Below, piece after piece: positions 35,036 through 44,697 of a stretch of 64,000 nucleotides of DNA (positions are counted from its first letter, which is position 1; the number at the start of each line of letters is the position of its first letter). The stretch spans positions 1,178,001-1,242,000 of the forward strand of contig NZ_CP014944.1 of the NCBI RefSeq assembly GCF_001767295.1, written 5' to 3'. This DNA comes from Colwellia sp. PAMC 20917. GTDB taxonomy: Bacteria > Pseudomonadota > Gammaproteobacteria > Enterobacterales > Alteromonadaceae. The translations under genes and the position numbers were made by a program. The notes beneath the pieces were generated by a model. The model was not told where the DNA came from, ran no database searches, and was given only the letters and a program-made list of their open reading frames with translations.

Positions 35036-35356
35036 TAATAAAACCTATGAGATTTCGTCCTTTAATAGTAGTTGCTCTTCCTAGAAAATCTATGTAAATA
35101 TTTATAAAACATAATAAAACCTATCAACGTATGGTTAGTTAGGTGTACAGTGACATTAGACTAAAAAACACGCATTAAAAGATTAAAACGAGTCAATAAA
35201 CTTTAATCTTGTCAATTCAGTGAACAGGCTGAATTTATTAGTATTCAAAGAATAAACAATATTACAGCAGTAGCCGTAAACACCTTATTTATTAGCAATT
35301 AACCTCAATTTAAATGATAAAGTTGATATTAATGCAGACAAATCAATGAAGAATAT
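35036..35356. other. Divergent intergenic region, nothing specific
   Basis: This 321-base gap lies between divergent EAL-HDOD and DUF342 genes. An inverted AAGATTAAA/TTTAATCTT pair lies around 35176-35208. No frame or RNA is supported. Promoters for both genes should lie here. Confidence 0.4.
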
Positions 35357-37030
35357 ATGTGTGATATAAAATTAACACTTCAAAACGAAGATAAAGATTT
35401 ATTAATGACCATCACGCCTGTTAAAGGACAGCCAAAAGCTAACTTAAAAAAACTACAAACAACATTCAAATTATCTACATATTCTACTTTTTTACTGATT
35501 GACGGGGCGATGGAGTTACTATTAGCAGAAGTGACTAAAAGTGATGAGAGTGATGAATCCAAAACGGCGACAGGTACAAGTTCAATCATAGCAAATGCTG
35601 TTGATGCGAATTTAAAGGTCACGTTGGGCCCTGAAAACATGTCAGCTACATTAGAATTTATCGCAGCTTATGGTGGTAAAGCCATTGAAAATACTGATGT
35701 TATTAATGTATTAAAAGAAAACAATATAACCAAGGGTATCATTAAAGAAAACCTCATCAATATTGTAAAGGAGGGGCAGTTACTTCAAGGAGGTAAAAGT
35801 ATATCTACCGAAATAGCAAAAGGTAAAATGAGCAGAAATGGAAAGGATGGTTACGTAAAATATTTAGTCGATAACCCCGCAGAGCAAATTATGTGTCCTA
35901 AAAAGCTCGAAAATGGCAATGTAGATATGCGTGAATTAGGTAATTTAATTCATGTAAAAGCAGGTAAAAAATTAGCTAAGCTAATACCACCAACCGATGG
36001 TGTTAAAGGCTTTGATGTAAGCGGAGCGGATATAGATGCAGTCTCAGGTGAAACATGTTTTCTAGAGGAGTCTGAAGGTTCGTCTTTTTTAGATGAAAAC
36101 AACAACATTCTTGTTGCTGCTATTGATGGTATGCCCAAGTATTTAGATAATAGTGTCGCGGTGCACAAGTTACTAGAAATTGAAAATATAGATGTTGGCA
36201 CCGGAAATATTCGTTTTGATGGCTCTATTTATGTGCAAGGCAATGTTTGTGAAGGTATGCAATTATCCGCAACTGAAGACATCGTCATTGGTGGGTTAGT
36301 TGAAACCGCTTCAATTTCTGCAGGCGGCAATATATCGATTGCACTGGGCATTATTGGTCGACAAATATCAGACAAAAATAAGTTAAAAAACACTACAATG
36401 ATCAAAGCAGATGGAGATATTAGCGCGCAGTTTGCACAATATGTTGATTTTTTTTGTAAAAAAGACCTTAACATTACACAATATATTTCTCATAGCCACA
36501 TTACAGTTGAAGGTGATTTATGGGTGGGTAATATCGCTAATGACAAAGCGGATGGAAAGTTGTTTGGTAGCCATGTACTCGCAGGAGGTTCCGTTCATTT
36601 AGGCACTCTTGGTTCAGCTTGTGGCGCAATGACCTATTTAAATTTCAATTATTGGCCCAAAATTGTCGAAGAATTAAAAATAAGTGCAGATGAAGCAAAC
36701 TATAAAATAATTAGGCGCTTACCTAGAATATATAAATTATTACAAAAGGCTAACGACCTAGATAACGAAAATACTAAACAGATAAATCGTATTACCCATG
36801 CATTAAAGCAGCACTTATACTTGTTAGGTAAACTCAATAAAGAATGGCTAGAAAAAGCGAATAATATCAATGAGCATTTAGCGATTTTTGAGCTAACAGC
36901 ATATCAGTCAATACTTTCAGGTGTAAATATTGAAGTCGCCAATAAAAACTATGCTTTTAAGCGTGACCATGAAGCCACACAGATAAAGTGGCTTGAAAAT
37001 AAAATCAGTATAGAGCCAATAGTTAATTAA
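35357..37030 (+). CDS. DUF342 (FapA-like) polymer-forming protein
   Basis: This 557-residue protein has an N-terminal alpha/beta region (DATLKVTLGPENMSATLEFIAAYGG), then a DUF342/FapA core rich in beta-helix strands (GSIYVQGNVCEGMQLSATED, IVIGGLVETASISAGGNISI, HVLAGGSVHLGTLGSACG), and a C-terminal helical region. FapA-like proteins are cytoplasmic. In other bacteria the family is linked to flagellar assembly and c-di-GMP-type control. It is divergent from an EAL-HDOD gene, which fits a surface or motility signalling role. The specific function is unknown. Confidence 0.82.
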   Translation: MCDIKLTLQNEDKDLLMTITPVKGQPKANLKKLQTTFKLSTYSTFLLIDGAMELLLAEVTKSDESDESKTATGTSSIIANAVDANLKVTLGPENMSATLEFIAAYGGKAIENTDVINVLKENNITKGIIKENLINIVKEGQLLQGGKSISTEIAKGKMSRNGKDGYVKYLVDNPAEQIMCPKKLENGNVDMRELGNLIHVKAGKKLAKLIPPTDGVKGFDVSGADIDAVSGETCFLEESEGSSFLDENNNILVAAIDGMPKYLDNSVAVHKLLEIENIDVGTGNIRFDGSIYVQGNVCEGMQLSATEDIVIGGLVETASISAGGNISIALGIIGRQISDKNKLKNTTMIKADGDISAQFAQYVDFFCKKDLNITQYISHSHITVEGDLWVGNIANDKADGKLFGSHVLAGGSVHLGTLGSACGAMTYLNFNYWPKIVEELKISADEANYKIIRRLPRIYKLLQKANDLDNENTKQINRITHALKQHLYLLGKLNKEWLEKANNINEHLAIFELTAYQSILSGVNIEVANKNYAFKRDHEATQIKWLENKISIEPIVN

Positions 37031-37200
37031 TTGAAATAACTTAAATGAATTAACCTTCGAACACCGTACTGATTCACTAGAGAAACCTTAGATTTTTAAA
37101 TATTTATCCGTGTATAATCCTAGAATATTAATGACTCAGCAATAAATCACCGAGTTCACCACAGATATTGCTCAAATTAATGAACAGCACAGCCATCACT

Positions 37201-38553
37201 TTATAAGTTCTGCATGCGCTTTTTTAATCTCTCTAAATCAATCGCGTTTGAGCGTACTGTAAGTTTAATGTGACTATACTCATAGTCTTCCTTGGTAACA
37301 CTCATGCTCGATCGAATTTCACCTATGATACCTTTAGCGGTATAAGGAATAATAATCTCATCTTCAATCATATCGTCCTGCGCTGCGTTAACAATATATT
37401 TATGCAGCTTAGTGATATCAAGAGGATTTCGAGTAGAGGTGATCATAGCATCAGGAAACTCTTCCATCAGTGCTTGTTGTTGCTCAATACTAAGTTGATC
37501 AGATTTGTTGAGTACCAGTAATTTCTTACTGTCTTCAACACCGACTTCTGCCAGCACTTCGTGCACGACATCGAGTTGTGAACGAAAGGAAGCATCCGAA
37601 GCATCAACCACATATAAGAGTAACGAAGCATCATGAGCTTCGGCTAAGGTTGAATGGAATGAGGCAACCAAATCGTGCGGCAACTTTTTAATAAATCCAA
37701 CCGTGTCTGACACTAATATCCGTGGTTGTGTGGCTGGGTATAGTGCACGAACGGTGGTATCAAGTGTTGCAAAAAGTTTGTTTTCGCCAACAACATCACT
37801 ACCGGTAATCGCTCGCATCATTGATGATTTACCCGCATTGGTATATCCCACCAATGCCACACAAAAAAGCTCAGAACGTTGAGTACGTCGGCCTTTCATT
37901 TCATGTTGAACACTGACCAATTCGCGTTTAAGGTCGGCTAATTGGTCGCGTACTGCTCGGCGGTTAAGTTCAAGTGTTGTTTCACCTGCACCTTTACCCA
38001 TCTGACGTTCTTTATCACCACATGATGTTTCACGAAGTCGTGGTGCTACATAATTAAGACGAGCAATTTCAACTTGTAGCTTTGCTGTTTTAGTACGGGC
38101 ATGACGACTAAATATTTCAATAATAATACCGGTGCGATCAAACACCTCTACACCTAACTGATTTTCGACGTTACGCAGTTGAGATGGGCTTAAGTCACAA
38201 TCAAAGACCACGACATCTGCACAACCAAAGGGCAGGTTTTCTGATGGAATATCTGAAGGTACAGCAGAGATGTCAGTTTCATCGAGTAAATCATCAGCGT
38301 CATCCAAGCCTTCAACGACACCCTGGTTACCCGTAAGGTGAGCTATTTCTGCTAATTTCCCCAAGCCCAGTACATTAACTTTCTTAGTCGAACTCTGCTT
38401 TTGAGATTGAGTGCCAACCACTTTGAAGCCAAGTGTTGTCACTAAGCGCGCAAGCTCTGCAAGTGATTCTGTTGCTTCATCACCTTTAAAGTGCGGTGTG
38501 CAAATAGAAATAAGTAAAGCGTTAGTAAGTGATGCTTTTGCTGTTAGTTGCAT
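37201..38553 (-). CDS. hflX: HflX family GTPase
   Basis: This 450-residue ribosome-associated GTPase has a G1 P-loop GYTNAGKSS, switch region ATLDTTVRAL, G3 DTVGFIKKLP, G4 LNKSD and G5 STR. The N-terminal HflX domain carries VEVFDRTGIIIEIFSRHARTKTAKLQVEIA and the Gly-rich GAGETTLELNRR linker. HflX splits or rescues stalled ribosomes under stress. It has an acidic insertion near residues 80-110 compared with E. coli HflX. It is a single gene, not in the usual miaA-hfq-hflX operon, so a second canonical hflX may exist elsewhere. The family is certain. Confidence 0.9.
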   Translation of the reverse strand: MQLTAKASLTNALLISICTPHFKGDEATESLAELARLVTTLGFKVVGTQSQKQSSTKKVNVLGLGKLAEIAHLTGNQGVVEGLDDADDLLDETDISAVPSDIPSENLPFGCADVVVFDCDLSPSQLRNVENQLGVEVFDRTGIIIEIFSRHARTKTAKLQVEIARLNYVAPRLRETSCGDKERQMGKGAGETTLELNRRAVRDQLADLKRELVSVQHEMKGRRTQRSELFCVALVGYTNAGKSSMMRAITGSDVVGENKLFATLDTTVRALYPATQPRILVSDTVGFIKKLPHDLVASFHSTLAEAHDASLLLYVVDASDASFRSQLDVVHEVLAEVGVEDSKKLLVLNKSDQLSIEQQQALMEEFPDAMITSTRNPLDITKLHKYIVNAAQDDMIEDEIIIPYTAKGIIGEIRSSMSVTKEDYEYSHIKLTVRSNAIDLERLKKRMQNL

Positions 38554-38900
38554 AATTATTTATGTTAGTGCACCTGAAGTGCAAACCTAAGTTTTTATCT
38601 AAAGTAGTGTTATCCTACGCTGTTATAGCTAAGCTTTATAGGGCAATGGCAGACTAAATAGCGAGTTTATTTTAGTTGATAAGAAATCACTGAATGATGT
38701 CGGTAGCAGATCCCACGATTAAGAGAATAAACGCGGCTTAGTATGATGCACGCGATTATGATTCACCGCCAACTAAAAGCCTAAAACTTGCTGTAATCTA
38801 TTAATAAAAGATTAATAATATCAACAGATTTAAATTACCTTATTTACTATTATTTAACTACACTCTTAATCAATGAACAATTAGTTGTGGTGTTATATTC
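38554..38900. other. Divergent intergenic region, nothing specific
   Basis: This 347-base gap lies between divergent hflX and a binding-protein gene. No frame, repeat or RNA is seen. Confidence 0.4.
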
Positions 38901-39653
38901 ATGTCAAAAATATTAAGCGGCCTACTTTTTACCTATCTACTTTTATTCTCAACGGTGTCAACGGCGCAGCAAGTCATAAAAGTGGGTGTCGGTAACTTTC
39001 CTCCTTATTTTATTGAAAAAGGCACACAAGGCTTATTTGTTGAAATCATTGATGAAATATTCAAAAAGCTGCCACAATATAAAGTGCAATACATCCCCAT
39101 GAGTAATAACCGGATCTTACATGAAATTAACTATGGTAAGTCAATTGATGTTGCTTCTAATGTTTTTCCCAGTTCAAAAGTAAAAGCCTACTTATCAGAG
39201 CCGGTGTTTCGCTTTAGAGATGTAGCAGTTTCGAAAAAGTCAGCTCAGTTAATTATTAATAATATAAGTGACTTGCAAGGAAAGTCTATTGTCGCATACC
39301 AAGGAGCTACAGAGCTGCTTGGTGAACAATTTAAGAATATAGCAAAAGAAAATACAAAATATTCAGAGCATGCCCACCCTAAAGATACCACTCAACTGAT
39401 GCTTTCTGGAGAAAAGGTGATTAGAGTCGGTGATATCAACGTATTTTGGTATGATTTAAATAATAAATATTATAGTGATGAAGCGAGCATAGCCCGTAAC
39501 AATTTTACCGTACATTATTTATGGCCCTTTACCTACTCGAATATGGCTTTTAAAGACAAGTCACTAAAAGATGCGGTAAATAAAGTGATCAAAGAATTAA
39601 AACAAAATGGCTCAATAGAAAAAATTTATGCAAGCCATGAAATGCAAAAGTAA
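38901..39653 (+). CDS. Periplasmic SBP_bac_3-type binding protein
   Basis: This 250-residue protein has a signal peptide (LLFTYLLLFSTVSTAQQ). The mature SBP_bac_3 pattern is VGVGNFPPYFIEKG, FVEIIDEIFKKLPQY, YIPMSNNRILHEIN and KSIVAYQGATELL. It is a third orphan relative of the proteins at 16.5 and 20.7 kb, with no transporter genes beside it. It binds a small ligand, probably amino-acid-like, in the periplasm. Its transcription seems independent. Confidence 0.8.
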   Translation: MSKILSGLLFTYLLLFSTVSTAQQVIKVGVGNFPPYFIEKGTQGLFVEIIDEIFKKLPQYKVQYIPMSNNRILHEINYGKSIDVASNVFPSSKVKAYLSEPVFRFRDVAVSKKSAQLIINNISDLQGKSIVAYQGATELLGEQFKNIAKENTKYSEHAHPKDTTQLMLSGEKVIRVGDINVFWYDLNNKYYSDEASIARNNFTVHYLWPFTYSNMAFKDKSLKDAVNKVIKELKQNGSIEKIYASHEMQK

Positions 39654-40168
39654 GTTGCAGGGACTTATGACGACTCAATAACAATGCTTTATATTACGCA
39701 ATAGAGACAAGGTAGAGTATCTTATATTTCAACTCAATTGCTGTAATCAAGTGCCCGTAAGTAATTTTGCTTTAAGCCTGTTAACACTTTTTATCTATTA
39801 CCTATTATCAGTTAAAGTCCACCCATAATAAATAAGACGGATAGTAACAGGTTACAGAAAACGCAATACCGTTATTTAACATCACCACACTGCCGCTTAG
39901 CGTTATATAATCATAATGAGCGTGCTTTGTAGTACTTCTTTTACGATAACAAATTTATTAGAGGTCAATAACTCTTTCATGGGTAAAGGTGCACTTGGGT
40001 CTGTTATCGCTTACCAGCCATCATCCCAAGGTACCGTAACGGCTGCTACTATTATCGTGAACATTAATGACACTAAAAAAACAGCCTTAAAATTAAATAG
40101 TGATTTTCAATTAATTATTCGTTAACTTAGTTAGTTGATGCGCTAAAATTAAAAAGGTTACAACTTTT
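39654..40168. other. Intergenic region with one weak frame
   Basis: A 69-codon frame at 39916-40125 (MSVLCSTSFTITNLLEV) lies in this gap. It has no good ribosome binding site and no known family, so I do not call it a gene. The rest is AT-rich sequence carrying the promoter of the sigma factor gene. Confidence 0.4.
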
Positions 40169-40834
40169 TTGAAAAAACAATCTTCCGCTACTTTAAGCCA
40201 AGATATCGATAAAGAAGATGAACTAGTTGAGGGGCTGATCAATAATAATGCTTTCGCTTACGAGGCATTAGTACGTCAATACAGCGCAAAAATGTATACC
40301 CTTGCATGGCGCTTTTTTTCCACCGATGACGATGCACAAGAGTGTTTACAAAAAACCTTCATTCAAGTTTTTAACAATATCACCTCTTTTAAAAAAAATT
40401 CAAACCTGTCCACTTGGCTGCACCGTATTACGGTAAATGAAGCGCTAATGATGCTTCGACAAAGAAAAAGGCAAAACACTACCTCAATAGAAACATTTTA
40501 TCAGCAATACAATGACTATGGAGAGCGTACGCAATTTGCCGATAATTTAGGCCATAGCTTAAACGATAACCTAAATAATAATATTGAAATGCTATTTGAA
40601 AAAGGTGAAGCAAAATTATCGCTTAATAATATTATTTACCAACTTCCTGAGAAATATTGTAACGTTTTACTGCTTAGAGACATCCAAGAACTAAGTACCA
40701 AAGAAACGGCTGAAATTTTAGCAATATCTGAAGCTTCAGTGAAAACTCAATTACACCGAGCTAGGTTACTTTTAAAAACTATTTTAGAACAGGAAGACAT
40801 AAAGAACGCAGAAAAAAATTGGAAGGTAAACTGA
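40169..40834 (+). CDS. ECF-type RNA polymerase sigma factor
   Basis: This 221-residue sigma-70 family protein starts at TTG, with AAGG about 12 bases upstream. Region 2 is about residues 25-95 (YEALVRQYSAKMYTLAWRFF, DAQECLQKTFIQVFNNI, LSTWLHRITVNEALMMLR). Region 4 is about residues 150-205 (LPEKYCNVLLLRDIQELSTKETAEILAISEASVKTQLHRAR). It lacks region 1.1 and most of region 3, as ECF sigmas do. The anti-sigma gene starts one base after its stop, so the two are co-translated. It likely responds to an envelope or redox stress. The target genes are unknown. Confidence 0.9.
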   Translation: MKKQSSATLSQDIDKEDELVEGLINNNAFAYEALVRQYSAKMYTLAWRFFSTDDDAQECLQKTFIQVFNNITSFKKNSNLSTWLHRITVNEALMMLRQRKRQNTTSIETFYQQYNDYGERTQFADNLGHSLNDNLNNNIEMLFEKGEAKLSLNNIIYQLPEKYCNVLLLRDIQELSTKETAEILAISEASVKTQLHRARLLLKTILEQEDIKNAEKNWKVN

Positions 40835-40835
40835 T

Positions 40836-41117
40836 ATGTTAATGATTAAGCGATTAATAGCCCAGCACATGCCAGGTATGTTGACCTGCGAAGAGGTTGA
40901 CAATTTTCTATATGATTTTCATGGCGGTAATTTATCTTACATTGAAAGCTTTAAATTTAAACTGCACTTAAGTATGTGCCCAGAATGCAGAGATTACTTA
41001 GAGGGCTATAAAAATGCCATTCGTCTTTCTCAAACAGGGTTTATTAAAGCAGAGCAGAGCCCAGAGGTCCCAGAAGATCTTATACAAGCTATCTTAAAGA
41101 GTCGAACGTCTAAATAG
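40836..41117 (+). CDS. Zinc-binding anti-sigma factor (ZAS type)
   Basis: This 93-residue cytoplasmic protein has the H-x3-C-x2-C anti-sigma motif in FKLHLSMCPECRDYLEGY (zf-HC2 family), preceded by CEEVDNFLYDFHGGNL. It should sequester the adjacent ECF sigma factor and release it on a signal, possibly thiol oxidation or zinc loss. It starts one base after the sigma stop codon. It is short and has no membrane segment, which suggests a cytoplasmic redox-type sensor. Confidence 0.85.
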   Translation: MLMIKRLIAQHMPGMLTCEEVDNFLYDFHGGNLSYIESFKFKLHLSMCPECRDYLEGYKNAIRLSQTGFIKAEQSPEVPEDLIQAILKSRTSK

Positions 41118-41156
41118 TTCATTTTATTAATTCTACTATTGGAAATTTAAAAAAGA

Positions 41157-41725
41157 ATGATCATCAGTCAATTGGAAATTATTGAACAAGGTCAGTTGTA
41201 TCTTAATACTGTCTCTAAAAAAATTATACACAAATCGTTCAACCTAACTTTATCAGTTCTGCAGGCACCCATATGCGGCATATTATTGATCATTATTTAG
41301 CGATAATGTCAGGTATTGAAAATAAGTTGATTAACTATGATCTTAGGATGCGTGGTGGCCAAATAGAGTTATCTCCTGAACTTGCTATCGCTAAATTAAA
41401 TGAAATAGCTAATTGGATTCAAGGCATGTCCGAAGACAAGCTCAATCAAGTGATAACATTAGCGACAGAAGTATCGGTAACCAATAAAAATATACAAAAA
41501 CTACAAACCTCTGTTGCTAGAGAATTAGTTTTTGTCGGTAGCCATGCTACTCATCACTATGCGATGATTGCTCAGATAACTTTTGCTCAAAAAAATGCGC
41601 TACAAGCAACCGAATTACCCCAAGATTTTGGCTTGGCGCCTGCTACAGCAACTTTTTTAAGACAGTGTAATGAACAATCTACTGATGCTAAAAGTAAAAA
41701 TAAACTTTTATCTGTGATTAATTAA
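41157..41725 (+). pseudogene. DinB-like family protein with poly-A frameshift
   Basis: An ATG at 41157 opens a frame MIISQLEIIEQGQLYLNTVSKK, after which it shifts at a run of seven A (41217-41223). The adjacent frame continues NYTQIVQPNFISSAGTHMRHIIDHYLAIMSG to 41725. With one more A the gene would read through as a normal ~190-residue DinB-like (DUF1569/YfiT-type) four-helix protein, including the metal-ligand His residues (RHIIDHYL and SHATHHYAMIAQI). It may be an indel error, a real pseudogene or ribosomal slippage. The downstream part alone can start at ATG 41273. The stop abuts the NRDE start, so they are coupled. Confidence 0.78.
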
Positions 41726-42472
41726 ATGTGCACGTTAACGTATTTACTCAATGATAATGGTTATGAGTTATTTTTCAATCGTGATGAACAACGTTCTCGC
41801 TTATTAGCTATTCCCCCTAAATATTATCCAATAAGTGGCGCCATTTATCCCGTAGACCCTGTTGGTGCGGGTACATGGATAGCTGTCAGCAAAAAAGGCT
41901 TATCGCTCGCTTTATTAAATAATTACCAAGCACCCGCAAATAATCACGATAACGTGATCAGTCGTGGGCAACTTATTCTTTCTTTACTGCAAAACCAAAC
42001 GAGTGTTATTGAGCAATTAGAAACTATGGACCTAAAGGTTTTCCAACCTTTTCAACTGTGCATATTTCCTGAAGATTTATCGATTCAAAAACCCAAAATT
42101 CACTGCGTAAAGTGGAATGGTAAACAACTTATTGAGGTAAGCGTAGATGGTAAGGCTGACTTACCAATAACATCATCAAGTCTTGATTTTATTGATGTCA
42201 GCCAAATGAGAAAATATCGCTTTGAACAGTCCGTTAATGGTAAAGAATCATTATCAAAGCAACACAACGACTTTCATTTTTCAACAGAAAAAGACGGTAA
42301 GTATGCGGTTAATATGCAAAGAAAAGATGCGAGAACAGTCAGCATCTCTCACTTATCAATAAAAAATCATTTCGCTAAAGAAAGTGAAATTTTTTTTGAG
42401 TACTTTGATAATGTTGTACAAAAATCTCACACAGTTTTGTCTCCAAAAGAAGAGAGCATTGAATTCGCTTAA
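41726..42472 (+). CDS. NRDE (TANGO2-like) family protein
   Basis: This 248-residue protein begins MCTLTYLLNDNGYELFFNRDEQ, which contains the conserved Cys2 and the NRDE motif. It continues AGTWIAVSKKGLSLALLNNYQAP, typical of NRDE/TANGO2 proteins, which have an Ntn-hydrolase-like fold. The bacterial role is unknown. Its ATG immediately follows the stop of the DinB-like gene, so translation is probably coupled. It ends 12 bases before the convergent acyltransferase gene. Confidence 0.85.
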   Translation: MCTLTYLLNDNGYELFFNRDEQRSRLLAIPPKYYPISGAIYPVDPVGAGTWIAVSKKGLSLALLNNYQAPANNHDNVISRGQLILSLLQNQTSVIEQLETMDLKVFQPFQLCIFPEDLSIQKPKIHCVKWNGKQLIEVSVDGKADLPITSSSLDFIDVSQMRKYRFEQSVNGKESLSKQHNDFHFSTEKDGKYAVNMQRKDARTVSISHLSIKNHFAKESEIFFEYFDNVVQKSHTVLSPKEESIEFA

Positions 42473-42484
42473 TATTTATTATTC

Positions 42485-44278
42485 TCAAATGGCACTTAGC
42501 TCATCACTGTTATCATAATTTATATACGCGGTTTTAGATGAACCTAAATAAAGTTTTAATAGCTTGTCAGGTGCAGCTGGTAAATTAACACTAAGCAACA
42601 AGCCTGGCGTGTCATTGAAATTAACATCTATGCCCGTGCAATGAAATTTAGCCCCTAACTTATAATATTGTTTCAATAATACCGGGACATCTTTACCGTC
42701 TTCTTCGATGCCCATCACTAAGGCCGACAACTGATTTAACGAGACAGGTGCTGCGCTAATAAAATCTTTTACTTCTGGATGAAGTTGCCCGGCAAAGGAT
42801 TTTTTAGCGCTAACGCCCTCTTTATCTGTCACCATAATTTCATCAATTAAGGCAACTGAGCGAGGGTCATATAGTTTACTTAATGATACCGTGCCATACA
42901 ATGTTCGGTAATGTGGGTTTTGACAGACAAAAGCGCCAATGCCTTTCCATAATAACAATAAGCCATGAAAACTGTTTTGGTGCGCAGCAATGATAAATGA
43001 ACGGCCCATTTCTAAACAAGGTTGTTGTTGATTAATAAACTCAGGCGCAAAATCAAACATTTGCGCAAGATAAAGTTGTGATACATCGCCATTTTTTTGT
43101 AAAAGGTCGGTCTGTCCTATTCGATAGGCACCAATAATCTCTTCATTTTTATGATCAAAAATAAATAAATGCATGTACGTTGCATCAAATTTATCGGTAT
43201 CGCACGCTTCACCACTCCCTTCATCTAAAGTTCTAAACGTTATTTCTCGTAATCGAGTGATTTCTTCTACACAATGCGGAATTTGTTGTTGATAACCATA
43301 ATAGACAGAGAATGACTTAAAATCTAATAAGTGTTGTATTTCAGGCAGTTGAGCAAGCTCTTTTTTCATTAATTTTTTATCCACCATAGGAATAACCGCT
43401 TCAAATGATGTTCTTTGCTCATGCTCAAGCCAAGGGCTAAAATAGTTATCATCATTTAAATAGCATTGTAAGCGGACAAAATCATTCATTCTTTTAGTAC
43501 CATTAAATTCATTAAGTTGCTTTATGGTGAGCAGATTATTGGTTTTTAAAGCGATGTTATGTGCTTGTAATTTAAACATTTCATGCGCTAACATTAGTAG
43601 TCGAAAACGATAATAAACTCTCCCCAGATTATGAAAAAGTTTGCTATTAGCACCTGATATAAAAACAGGTAAGATAGGCGAGTCTGTTTTTGTGGCAAGC
43701 TTAATTGCAAGTCGATTCCAATCAGCATCGGCAATTCGTTGTTTATCCGCTTGAAAAAAAGAAACACGCCCTGCAGGAAATATGACCAACAAGCCATCTT
43801 TTTCGAGATGTCGAAAACATTGTTTTATTGCTAAGCCATTGATCAAAGCTTTAGGCTTTAATGGATTAGCAAAGATAAAGTAATCTTTAATTTCTTTAAA
43901 TATTGTTAAACCGACGTTTGCCATGACTTTGGTATCAGCACGAACTTCGGTTAATAAGTGCGCAACAATAACCCCTTCAATCATGCCATAAGGATGGTTA
44001 CAGACAATAATACAACGGCCACGTTGCGGTATTTTTGCCAAAACACCATTAATACCAGAAACCTGAACACCTAAACCATTGAGTAATTTTTGTGAAAATT
44101 CTTGTTTGTTTAATCCAGATAATTCACAAGACTCATAAACCCTGCGCAGTTTACTTATCCCTAATAACTTATCCCAAAAAGGCCCGGTAATTTTAAGCAT
44201 TGTGCCCAGCAATGTATTAGGCGCCATAGCCGCAAGGCGTAAATCTGAATAAGGTTTTTCTAGTGGTTCATTGTTCAT
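42485..44278 (-). CDS. olsF: OlsF-like bifunctional acyltransferase (ornithine lipid synthesis)
   Basis: This 597-residue protein is a fusion. The N-terminal half (~1-290) is a lysophospholipid acyltransferase with VCNHPYGMIEG (residues 92-102) and LVIFPAGRVSFFQ, like OlsA. The C-terminal half (~300-597) is a GNAT-type N-acyltransferase of the OlsB type (EITRLREITFRTLDEGSGEACDTD, GAYRIGQTD, LEMGRSFI, LYGTVSLSKLY). OlsF makes ornithine lipids from ornithine by two acylations, replacing separate olsA and olsB genes. Ornithine lipids replace phospholipids under phosphate limitation. It is a single gene on the minus strand. The fold of both halves is clear; substrate specificity is inferred from the family. 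Confidence 0.85.
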   Translation of the reverse strand: MNNEPLEKPYSDLRLAAMAPNTLLGTMLKITGPFWDKLLGISKLRRVYESCELSGLNKQEFSQKLLNGLGVQVSGINGVLAKIPQRGRCIIVCNHPYGMIEGVIVAHLLTEVRADTKVMANVGLTIFKEIKDYFIFANPLKPKALINGLAIKQCFRHLEKDGLLVIFPAGRVSFFQADKQRIADADWNRLAIKLATKTDSPILPVFISGANSKLFHNLGRVYYRFRLLMLAHEMFKLQAHNIALKTNNLLTIKQLNEFNGTKRMNDFVRLQCYLNDDNYFSPWLEHEQRTSFEAVIPMVDKKLMKKELAQLPEIQHLLDFKSFSVYYGYQQQIPHCVEEITRLREITFRTLDEGSGEACDTDKFDATYMHLFIFDHKNEEIIGAYRIGQTDLLQKNGDVSQLYLAQMFDFAPEFINQQQPCLEMGRSFIIAAHQNSFHGLLLLWKGIGAFVCQNPHYRTLYGTVSLSKLYDPRSVALIDEIMVTDKEGVSAKKSFAGQLHPEVKDFISAAPVSLNQLSALVMGIEEDGKDVPVLLKQYYKLGAKFHCTGIDVNFNDTPGLLLSVNLPAAPDKLLKLYLGSSKTAYINYDNSDELSAI

Positions 44279-44697
44279 AAAGTCTTCAGTTATAAGGAAA
44301 TGATTATATTAACGCGATCGAAGGGCTTCCCCGTTAACTCTCGATACTATTTTAGATGTTACACGCAAGATAAAGGTTACAAATTTGACAAAAAAATAAA
44401 GCACTAATAATATTTTTATCACACAAAGGCTAAATTTATCAATTAGAGCTATAACACGCTTGTATTTAGCCTATGCCCCACCCCCTCGACAAAGGTATAT
44501 AGTCTTTAAGTGCATTACGGGCACTTGTAACTTAAGTGCTTGATAAAATTAAGTTAACCATAGTAATTACCTCGTATGTTCTTGCTAAATTAATTTCATA
44601 AAACGTGCATTTTACTTAATTTTAACTAAGGTTATAAAACAGGTAATAATACTGACACGCTAAGTTTAATGGCCTTTCTTATCTAGCGGCTATAAAG
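44279..44697. other. Intergenic region, nothing recognised
   Basis: This 419-base gap lies between two minus-strand genes. No supported frame, RNA, repeat or terminator is visible beyond AT-rich sequence. Confidence 0.4.

Noticed and set aside
39916-40125. 69-codon frame before the ECF sigma gene.
   Set aside because: Poor ribosome binding site and no recognised domain; left as intergenic.
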